Shown here one piece after another: positions 7,309 to 13,582 of a stretch of 64,000 nt of DNA. Source of the DNA: an uncultured Clostridia bacterium (GTDB lineage: Bacteria; Bacillota; Clostridia; Saccharofermentanales; Saccharofermentanaceae); contig CAMYXF010000001.1 in assembly GCA_947303185.1 (NCBI GenBank), positions 62,001-126,000 of the forward strand, in the 5' to 3' direction. The stretch's first letter is position 1; every line of letters begins with the position of its first letter. Both the position numbers and the translations under genes were made by a program. The notes under the pieces are model-generated. The model was not told the origin of the DNA, made no database searches, and was given only the letters and a program-made list of their open reading frames with translations.

Positions 7309-7341
7309 AAACACGGCATCTCTCACTCTCTGTCGTGTTTT
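7309..7341 (+). terminator. Hairpin with T-run, terminator or leader attenuator
   Basis: AAACACG at 7309-7315 pairs with CGTGTTT at 7334-7340 and is followed by Ts. It lies 70 bp after the Ntn-hydrolase stop and may end that transcript. Because a candidate promoter for the next gene lies upstream of it, it could also sit in that gene's leader. Confidence 0.5.
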
Positions 7342-7386
7342 TTCGAAGGGCCTGATGGTAGATTCGGAAGCGAAAGGAGGTCAGAC

Positions 7387-7989
7387 ATGGACACTATAAA
7401 GGTAGGTGCTTTCCTGAAAGAACTTCGTAAAGAACATAATCTTTCACAGGAACAGCTCGCTGACAAATTTAATGTCTCATCAAGATCGATCTCACGTTGG
7501 GAGAACGGCAATACAATGCCCGACATCAGCATCATGATCGAACTGGCTGATTTTTACGACATCGACATCCGCGACCTTCTACGCGGAGAAAGGAAGAGTG
7601 AGAAAATGGAAGAAAACTTAAAAGAAACATTGGAAATGGTGGCGGAATACACCGAAGCCGACAAGGCAAAGATACTAAAAAAAGTATACATTTGCGGTGT
7701 CGGCACACTGATTACTTCGGTAGCATCGCTAATCTTTTTCTTTATTACGTACTTCTGGGATACGGAGATATTCCTTACACCTTTCCTGCTTATACTTGCC
7801 AGCGGCATTTTCGGTATCAACACGATGCTTGCAGGCCTTCAGCTCAAGGGCAAAATGAGCAAAAAGAGGAACAAAAAGCTGATCGCCATTTCAGTTACGA
7901 TATGGGTAGTTCTCGCGATAATCATCCTGCTCTTTTTGACATTTGTCCTGCCAACAATTCTTTTTTACACAATAGGACCCGGTGCCTGA
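7387..7989 (+). CDS. XRE-family regulator with membrane tail
   Basis: 200 residues. Residues 5-62 are a lambda-repressor-like helix-turn-helix (LSQEQLADKFNVSSRSISRW, then ENGNTMPDISIMIELADFYD). A linker of ~35 charged residues leads to four hydrophobic helices (about 100-122, 127-148, 160-185 and the C-terminal end). Such XRE-TM proteins are common in Firmicutes and often sense membrane or envelope stress or act in antibiotic-resistance regulons; the signal here is unknown. A textbook AAAGGAGG lies 7-8 bp before the ATG. Its 3' end overlaps the convergent protease gene by 68 bp. A membrane-bound DNA-binding protein facing a CAAX-type protease gene suggests regulated proteolysis (speculative). 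Confidence 0.85.
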   Translation: MDTIKVGAFLKELRKEHNLSQEQLADKFNVSSRSISRWENGNTMPDISIMIELADFYDIDIRDLLRGERKSEKMEENLKETLEMVAEYTEADKAKILKKVYICGVGTLITSVASLIFFFITYFWDTEIFLTPFLLILASGIFGINTMLAGLQLKGKMSKKRNKKLIAISVTIWVVLAIIILLFLTFVLPTILFYTIGPGA

Positions 7990-8890
7990 AGCTTATAAGG
8001 AGAACACCTAAAGCCAAAGCTAACACAATGGTTGTTATTATGCTTGCTTCAATCCCGTACTCTGCTCCGTTCAGAATACTGCTTTCAGCGGATCTCATAT
8101 CGAAAACAGCTGTAACCGCTGAATCTTTTCCGCTTAAGTTTAGTCCCAGGATCGAGTACAAGATATAGTTCCAGACCGAATGGAGTCCGCACGCCGCCCA
8201 AATGCTTTTGAAACGGTGAGTAATAAGCGAAAAAATTAGAGATATCAATATCAGATTTACTATCGCTACAGCTGTAATTGCCGGGCTCCCGCCCTGCATA
8301 TTACCGATATGGGGAACGGTAAAAAGAAAAGCAGATACTCCGAACGCCACAGGAACGGATGTCTTCTTTACAAGGAGCTGCTGGACAACGCCTCTGCAAA
8401 GCACCTCTTCCATGGCACCCTGTAACACGAAGCACAACGCCATAAGCAAAACCATCCTGGTGTCTATGTTTTCAAACAGACCTTTAAACTGTAAAGAGCC
8501 GCAAATAGTAATGGAGATAACAGAAACCGCCAGAAGAACAGTGCCTATAGCAATACCTGCAAAGTAGCTTGCAAAGTTTTTGGTAACCCCAAGCTCTGCC
8601 AAAGTCTTCTTCTGGAAGAGTTTCCATAATAGGAATACGATTACGATCATGACTGAATAGCCAAGATAGGTTATCAGCGTGATCGTATTTTCGTCAAACA
8701 TCTCACCTTCAAGAGGATTCTTGCCGCACGCAAAGTGAATCGCTAATGCCAAACCTTCACCAACAAGCTCTGATCCGAACTTAAATACCCAGAATATAAG
8801 GACGACCTTGATGACATATAAGATCTTCGGCATCTCCGTGCGGTTGTTGAATGGGCTGATATTTTTGATGAACTCTTTTATCTTACTCAT
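7922..8890 (-). CDS. CPBP (CAAX-type) intramembrane metalloprotease
   Basis: 322 residues, about eight membrane helices. The ABI/CPBP motifs are present: GAMEEVLCRGVVQQLL (EExxxR), TVPHIGN (the FxxxH-type motif) and GLHSVWNYIL (third His/Asn). Bacterial members include bacteriocin-immunity proteins and probable proteases or scaffolds. The ATG at 8890 is used; an in-frame TTG 12 nt upstream is the only longer option and neither has a strong Shine-Dalgarno. The basic C-terminal tail overlaps the convergent XRE gene. An XRE gene of the same strand lies 83 bp upstream, so the two may form a regulator-effector pair. Confidence 0.85.
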   Translation of the reverse strand: MSKIKEFIKNISPFNNRTEMPKILYVIKVVLIFWVFKFGSELVGEGLALAIHFACGKNPLEGEMFDENTITLITYLGYSVMIVIVFLLWKLFQKKTLAELGVTKNFASYFAGIAIGTVLLAVSVISITICGSLQFKGLFENIDTRMVLLMALCFVLQGAMEEVLCRGVVQQLLVKKTSVPVAFGVSAFLFTVPHIGNMQGGSPAITAVAIVNLILISLIFSLITHRFKSIWAACGLHSVWNYILYSILGLNLSGKDSAVTAVFDMRSAESSILNGAEYGIEASIITTIVLALALGVLLISFRHRVLLCKKELLAGQMSKRAG

Positions 8891-8973
8891 GTTTATTCTC
8901 AATTCTTAGCGCATTAATACACAAGTCCGTGCCATACGGACTTTTTAAAGGACAAATAACGTTGTGGAAATAA

Positions 8974-9354
8974 TTAACCGGGTAATCCGTTAACGAGGAA
9001 ATAGATCAGCATTGAGATCAGATCTATGCCGAGCAGGATGCCGAATCCGATAAGGAACCACTTCAATGCGGTCTTCGCGCGTTTTCCGTTCTTCTCCGTA
9101 AGGATCTTCTGGTCGACTACATCTGCCATGGTCTTATGGTCATCTGTCTTGACCGGTTCTATACCTTTAAGGAGATAATCCGTGGTCACTTCGAAAATGT
9201 CACTCATAATGATCACTTTATCTAGATCAGGGGTTGCCTGTTCGCTCTCCCATTTTGAGACAGCCTGACGGGATACTCCGACAGCATCAGCCAGTTCTTC
9301 CTGGGACATGCCTTTGGATTTTCGAAGGCTCTGAATTCTATCTGCAATTGTCAT
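8974..9354 (-). CDS. XRE-family regulator with one membrane helix
   Basis: 126 residues: helix-turn-helix at ~4-58 ([20 protein letters not shown]), a charged linker, and one C-terminal membrane helix ([20 protein letters not shown]). The start at 9354 follows GGAGGTG with 6-bp spacing; the 13 residues of the longer frame have no site. It is read toward the CPBP gene. AT-rich CAAATTT motifs in opposite orientation lie upstream (9391-9440) and may be operator half-sites. The signal is unknown. Confidence 0.85.
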   Translation of the reverse strand: MTIADRIQSLRKSKGMSQEELADAVGVSRQAVSKWESEQATPDLDKVIIMSDIFEVTTDYLLKGIEPVKTDDHKTMADVVDQKILTEKNGKRAKTALKWFLIGFGILLGIDLISMLIYFLVNGLPG

Positions 9355-9470
9355 GTATTCCACCTCCAAGGATTTCTGGCCTGAGATTAGCAAATTTGAC
9401 CTTTACATAACCACCAACCAGACCTTGAAATTTGTCAACTTGCGGTTGCAATGCCCTATTTTCAGGCATT

Positions 9471-9926
9471 TTACCTGTTAAGCCTGAACCAGAGGACCGT
9501 CACCGACCCGTCATCTTCTTCTCCAACAATATCAAACCCGAACCGTCCTGTATAGAACCTGATATTGGCTTCATTATCCTTCGGAGTCACCAAAGTGATC
9601 TCATTCCAGTCAGTATGCTCGCTCATGAAATACTTCATTAAAGCGGTTCCGATACCGCAGCCCTGATATTCCTTCTTAACGGCCAGGCATCCTATGTAAT
9701 ACTTCCCCGGTCCCTCTTTCTTAGTCGAGATGACCCCTACAGGCTTATCCTGCTCATAGGCGATGATCTTGGGATAATCTATCACCGACTGTTCCATCTC
9801 TTCTATGGTATGACCATAAGCCGGGCAATGTCCGTAACGGATATAGTCGTCGTAAAATGCTGAATTATATATATCGACCAGCACTTCTGCATCAGATGTA
9901 TCTGCGTTCTTATATATCAGATCCAT
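9471..9926 (-). CDS. GNAT-family N-acetyltransferase
   Basis: 151 residues. The acetyl-CoA binding core reads CLAVKKEYQGCGIGTALMKY (motif A, Q/RxxGxG/A), followed by the beta-bulge/alpha4 element ITLVTPKDNEANIRFYTGRF and GFDIVGEE. These features are standard for GNATs acting on small amines or protein N-termini. The substrate is unknown. The start at 9926 is chosen because it aligns with the usual GNAT N-terminus (MDLIYKNADTSDAEVLVDIY); the longer frame runs into the preceding methyltransferase gene. It lies 16 nt after that gene, so it is cotranscribed with it. Confidence 0.88.
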   Translation of the reverse strand: MDLIYKNADTSDAEVLVDIYNSAFYDDYIRYGHCPAYGHTIEEMEQSVIDYPKIIAYEQDKPVGVISTKKEGPGKYYIGCLAVKKEYQGCGIGTALMKYFMSEHTDWNEITLVTPKDNEANIRFYTGRFGFDIVGEEDDGSVTVLWFRLNR

Positions 9927-9942
9927 ATATTTCTCATTTCTT

Positions 9943-10716
9943 TTAAAGTTTTCTGGCCTTAATGCAGAACGAGATAGGCAGCATCTTTGCCTTTCTGGTC
10001 TTGGGGTCGGGATCATTTTCAGATTCCATGGCCTCCTTACTGCTTTCTTCCACGAACTGTTCGATAAAAAATCCGGCCTTTGCAAGAGCATTAATATATG
10101 TGGATATCTTTCTGTTGCACAGAACGATCTCACTGCCATGAACAGTCATCTTAAAGTAACTGTCATCAAAATAGCTCTTAGTCATACAGAACTTGTCATC
10201 GTCCTCAATAACATCCATACGCTCATCGCTTGACCATGCGATGCAATAATTCAAGGTATGGTGCCAGCTGAAGATAAAGATGCCGTCCTTTTTAAGATAT
10301 GAGGCAATCTTATCAAATGTTCCCTGCAGATCAGTCGTCCAGCCGATTCCGTATATGGAATAAACATAGTCAAAATATTCTTTGGGCACGTCCAGTTCAT
10401 CTTCCATCTTGGCACACAGAAGCTTGGCTGAACAACCATTGTCAGCAAGCAGTTTGGCCGCATTTTCGAGCTGTGTTTGTGATATATCGACTCCCCACAG
10501 TTCTTTTGCACCCTTATTCGCATTATAAAGCAAAGAGTGTCCGCTTCCGCAGCAAATCTCAAGCATGCTTTTTCCGCGCACATCTCCAAACAGATGCAGA
10601 TCATCTTCCGTAACAAAACGCACGCCATACTGAGGCAGCGCCGTGGTACCGAACCACTGATCCGCATGCTCATTCCAATATTTTTTATTTGTCTCGATTA
10701 TTTCTTTATCAAGCAT
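9943..10716 (-). CDS. Class I SAM-dependent methyltransferase
   Basis: 257 residues. SAM-binding motif I is MLEICCGSGHSLLYNA, followed by the acidic residue in LWGVDISQTQ (motif post I), and YVYSIYGIGWTTD and LKKDGIFIFSWHH mark strands 4 and 5. This is the UbiE/COQ5-type Methyltransf_11 fold. The substrate cannot be told. The N-terminus (NKKYWNEHADQW) is typical of small-molecule methyltransferases. It ends 16 nt before the GNAT start and begins 3 nt after the TPR gene stop: a tight operon. Confidence 0.88.
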   Translation of the reverse strand: MLDKEIIETNKKYWNEHADQWFGTTALPQYGVRFVTEDDLHLFGDVRGKSMLEICCGSGHSLLYNANKGAKELWGVDISQTQLENAAKLLADNGCSAKLLCAKMEDELDVPKEYFDYVYSIYGIGWTTDLQGTFDKIASYLKKDGIFIFSWHHTLNYCIAWSSDERMDVIEDDDKFCMTKSYFDDSYFKMTVHGSEIVLCNRKISTYINALAKAGFFIEQFVEESSKEAMESENDPDPKTRKAKMLPISFCIKARKL

Positions 10717-10719
10717 AGG

Positions 10720-11130
10720 TCAGATCAGATCCGAAATGAGTTTCAGATATTTATCGTTATCGAAAACTTCAGTACCTTCCATCTTAAAGGCAGCCAGCAT
10801 ATGTTCTCTGCCCTGTTCGGTCTTGCCGGTCTCATAAAGACACTCGCCATATCTGACTCTGATAAAAGGATTCTCTTTTTCCTCGTACTCATTCATAAGC
10901 TTCTCGAAATACTCAAGCGCAGATACATATTCTTTCAACATGAAATGCGAATCGCCTATCGCAGCAAGAGTCCACACGGAAGCGTCCCAGTCTGTCTTGG
11001 GTTCGGGTATCAATTCAAAAGCCTTCTGATATTCCTCGAGAGCCTTTCTGAATTTGCCTTCGCAAAAATAGTGCTCTCCGATATCACTGTGCTTTGTTAT
11101 CTGCGCATATAATTCATCATCTAATTCCAT
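10720..11130 (-). CDS. Tetratricopeptide-repeat protein
   Basis: 136 residues, predicted all-helical. TPR-like units are visible at HSDIGEHYFCEGKFRKALEE, at LAAIGDSHFMLKEYVSALEY and at RVRYGECLYETGKTEQGREH, each with the G/A/Y/F/A spacing. About three repeats make a small superhelix for protein binding. No signal peptide or membrane helix is present. The gene lies between a nucleotidyltransferase-like gene and a methyltransferase, 3 nt from the latter. Such lone TPR proteins often accompany resistance-type genes in Clostridia, but no partner can be named. Confidence 0.75.
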   Translation of the reverse strand: MELDDELYAQITKHSDIGEHYFCEGKFRKALEEYQKAFELIPEPKTDWDASVWTLAAIGDSHFMLKEYVSALEYFEKLMNEYEEKENPFIRVRYGECLYETGKTEQGREHMLAAFKMEGTEVFDNDKYLKLISDLI

Positions 11131-11164
11131 AGCAAATATATTCCTTTTCGAAAATTCAAACTAA

Positions 11165-11986
11165 TTATACCAAGCCAGTCCTGCAGGATTCATACCAGTC
11201 CCAGATTGCAAAGAATTCGGAACTTCTGTCCTGATAACCGGGATAAAACGCCTTTACCAGTTTGTCATAAGCAAGAGCTGCCGCATAAAGACGGTCAGAA
11301 ATCATGTTAAATGTCGCATCATCTGTTCTGTAAGGAGCTTGTCCTAAATGCTTAACATATTCCAGTTCTTCCGAATAACCGTATCTGTGATGACTGGTAC
11401 CGTATTTCAGATCCCTCATGATCATCTGCATGACCAGAGTATCATTGCAGTTCATATTAGCCAGATGAGAACTGATCAGATAGTCCCTCCGGTATAATTT
11501 ACCAAGAGCCTGGATCTGGATAAACCAGAAACGGTTTATGTTATCCACCGGCCAATTCGGATTCTCATCGTCACAGGAAGTCTGCTTTTCAAGATTCAGC
11601 TCGACATCATCTGAATACTCAAATTCAAAGATAAGATCATAGCGCATTCCGTTTTTGAAAATGATCCTGTAAATATGATTTACCGGAATATACATCCAAC
11701 CCAGCGCCGTATCTTCTGTTACACCGAAGCGGTCGATCCTTTTATTGTATTCTTCAGGAGTTACAGAACCGTTTTTGGGAAGGCGTACTTTTACAGACAG
11801 ATCTATATCACTGTACAGGTCATGGAAACCTGACTCAAATGCCTGCTTTCCGGCATCAACGAGTGTCTCGCGCGTTATTTCAACTTTCTTTGCACAGCAA
11901 CTGATAACTTCCGGATACCCGAAAATCTCTGCCAGATACTGAAGGAACAATTCTTCCATTCTGTCTTTTGTTAAATTGATTGCCAT
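11165..11986 (-). CDS. Nucleotidyltransferase-like protein
   Basis: 273 residues. The stretch FHDLYSDIDLSVKVRL carries the DxD of nucleotidyltransferases, and YDLIFEFEYSDD gives a possible third acidic residue. The canonical GS before the first Asp is replaced by DLYSD, so activity is uncertain. The C-terminal half is helical (RFWFIQIQALGKLYRRDYLI), as in aminoglycoside adenylyltransferase-like proteins. Such proteins modify antibiotics or act as minimal nucleotidyltransferases. It begins 6 nt after the preceding methyltransferase gene (stop at 11993) and is in the same operon. Confidence 0.6.
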   Translation of the reverse strand: MAINLTKDRMEELFLQYLAEIFGYPEVISCCAKKVEITRETLVDAGKQAFESGFHDLYSDIDLSVKVRLPKNGSVTPEEYNKRIDRFGVTEDTALGWMYIPVNHIYRIIFKNGMRYDLIFEFEYSDDVELNLEKQTSCDDENPNWPVDNINRFWFIQIQALGKLYRRDYLISSHLANMNCNDTLVMQMIMRDLKYGTSHHRYGYSEELEYVKHLGQAPYRTDDATFNMISDRLYAAALAYDKLVKAFYPGYQDRSSEFFAIWDWYESCRTGLV

Positions 11987-11992
11987 GCCGTG

Positions 11993-12754
11993 TTATCTCT
12001 TCCTGACCGTATACACATACCTTGCCATTTTCTCCGCGAACAGCTCATAAGGTTCGGTTACGAAATCCGTCTGGATCATCAGCAGATCGAACCATTCCAT
12101 ATTGCCTTCCGCTTCGAAATCGTTCTTATATTTTACAGCAGTTTCTCTCTTCTTTTTCAGAAGATCATAAGTCTCTGCTGTTATGTCCTCAACTTCATAA
12201 GGGATACCGAGTGCATCCAATGATTTTGCAAAAACAGTTGTACACGCATTTTCAGTCTTAGGCATGACATCGCCTTCCTGATAGCACACAAACAGCACGC
12301 CATCTTTCTTAAGCCATCTCATGATCTGCGATACGAACTTCTTCATGTCCGGAGCAAAATACATAGAATCCATTGAAGTCACAACATCAAACTGACCTTC
12401 CGGATAATCTATTTCACCGATCAAGCCCTGTCTGAATTCAGCTTTCTCAGCGAACAATGATTTAGCTGTATTGATAGCATTTTGAGAATAGTCGAATCCG
12501 TGAATGTACGCGCCTGTTTTCTTCTGCAGATAACCTAACATCTTGCCGTTGCCGCAACCGATATCAAGCACATGAGTATCAACACACTTCGGAACTACAT
12601 CAAGCATCCTGTTTATCTGGTTGATGTCGCTGAATCCGTCCTGCGAGAAGTCCTCGCCAAACGCAGACTGACAAAAGCTCTTAAAAGCTTTTGAACATTC
12701 AGTCATTTTATAAAACTGCTCATACTCGTTGTAGAAAAGCGGCTTATTATCCAT
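11993..12754 (-). CDS. Class I SAM-dependent methyltransferase
   Basis: 253 residues. Motif I is VLDIGCGNGKMLGYL, with a following acidic turn in IHGFDYSQNAINTA, strand 4 in FDVVTSMDSMYFAPDMK, and LKKDGVLFVCYQEGDV. It is related in fold, but not obviously as a recent duplicate, to the methyltransferase at 9943-10716. The N-terminal ~45 residues are helical (KMTECSKAFKSFCQSAFGED) and may form a lid over the active site. The stop and start abut the GNAT gene upstream (12755), so translation is probably coupled. The substrate is unknown. Confidence 0.87.
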   Translation of the reverse strand: MDNKPLFYNEYEQFYKMTECSKAFKSFCQSAFGEDFSQDGFSDINQINRMLDVVPKCVDTHVLDIGCGNGKMLGYLQKKTGAYIHGFDYSQNAINTAKSLFAEKAEFRQGLIGEIDYPEGQFDVVTSMDSMYFAPDMKKFVSQIMRWLKKDGVLFVCYQEGDVMPKTENACTTVFAKSLDALGIPYEVEDITAETYDLLKKKRETAVKYKNDFEAEGNMEWFDLLMIQTDFVTEPYELFAEKMARYVYTVRKR

Positions 12755-13288
12755 TTACCGTTCAATTCTCTTTTCAAATCTGAACATGCCATCAGGGAAC
12801 TGTTCGTCTGCATTTCCGAATGAATCAGGTTCGTTTGGATCCGGATGATGACTATTAAAGAATTCCACAATATGGAATCCGCAGCGGTTAACATAGAAGT
12901 GTATGTTTCTCTTTTCGAAGTATGGCGTAACGGTCTCCCACACTTTCACTTCGGGATGAAGTTTTTCCATCTCGCACCATGCCGAATATCCGATACCTTT
13001 ACTATGCACTTTAGGAGAAACAAACAACAGATCCAGATCACCTTTATCGCCGTCGACTTTAACGACCATGCCGCCGGCAGGTTTACCGTCGCATAAGATA
13101 CGGTATGCCTCACCATGATCTATTGAATTCTCAATTGTCTCACGTGAAATGATCTGGTCATCTTCTTCAAAATGATCATCTCTTCTTCCGAACTCTTCCA
13201 AAGCACCGAAGTTAAACGCTTCCTGGTTATCTTTGATGAATTGTTCCCTGTCCGCTTCCCTTAAAGGAGCAAGTGTAATAACAGACAT
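12755..13288 (-). CDS. GNAT-family N-acetyltransferase
   Basis: 177 residues. Core acetyl-CoA element: LDLLFVSPKVHSKGIGYSAW (the usual Q/RxxGxG/A appears as HSKGIG), followed by KRNIHFYVNRCGFHIVEFFN, which is the C-terminal alpha4/beta element. The N-terminal part (ADREQFIKDNQEAFNFGALE) is helical. The gene starts 12 nt after a truncated NifX-like frame and abuts the methyltransferase downstream. The substrate is unknown. Confidence 0.85.
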   Translation of the reverse strand: MSVITLAPLREADREQFIKDNQEAFNFGALEEFGRRDDHFEEDDQIISRETIENSIDHGEAYRILCDGKPAGGMVVKVDGDKGDLDLLFVSPKVHSKGIGYSAWCEMEKLHPEVKVWETVTPYFEKRNIHFYVNRCGFHIVEFFNSHHPDPNEPDSFGNADEQFPDGMFRFEKRIER

Positions 13289-13300
13289 GAATTATCCCTA

Positions 13301-13441
13301 TCAGTTATGGCAGCTGCCGTTTGTATCAACTATCTGGCTGCTTACGATCTTACCGTCTTCTACATCATAAAGCTTAAACTGCCCGGTATGTCCGAAATGC
13401 TGGAATACCTGACCGTTCTCATAAGTTACTGCAATTCTCAT
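13301..13441 (-). pseudogene. Truncated dinitrogenase-cofactor-biosynthesis-like (NifX/NifB-C fold) protein
   Basis: 46 codons: starts MRIAVTYENGQVFQHFGHTG, continues QFKLYDVEDGKIVSSQIVDT and ends NGSCHN-stop. This is the N-terminal third of the small (~120 residue) Fe-Mo-cofactor-binding-like proteins common in anaerobes, in which the same opening is followed by a GHGALA-type stretch; the TGA comes at exactly that point. A GGTGG Shine-Dalgarno is intact and the next gene starts 12 nt later. It may be a broken gene whose promoter now serves the GNAT-methyltransferase operon. No continuation was found in the other frames immediately downstream, which are occupied by the GNAT gene. Confidence 0.65.
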
Positions 13442-13463
13442 ATTTACCACCATTCAAAATCTG

Positions 13464-13490
13464 ATCAAAGGGACCTGAAGCCGGTCCCAA
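13464..13490 (-). terminator. Short hairpin, possible terminator of the YidC-sulfatase gene
   Basis: GGGACC at 13470-13475 pairs with GGTCCC at 13483-13488 across a 7-nt loop, followed on the minus strand by TTTGATC. It lies about 95 bp after the stop of the large fusion gene. The T-run is weak, so read-through is likely. Confidence 0.35.
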
Positions 13491-13582
13491 ACACAATTAT
13501 TATAGCACCCCGTATGCAAGATAACGGAAATCTCCAGATGTGAAGCTCCGGAAGAAAAGATTATCTACGTGACGTAAAAATC

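Noticed and set aside
9450..9470. AATGCC/GGCATT hairpin as a terminator
   Set aside because: Only 6 bp, and no T-run on the minus strand, where the neighbouring gene would need it.
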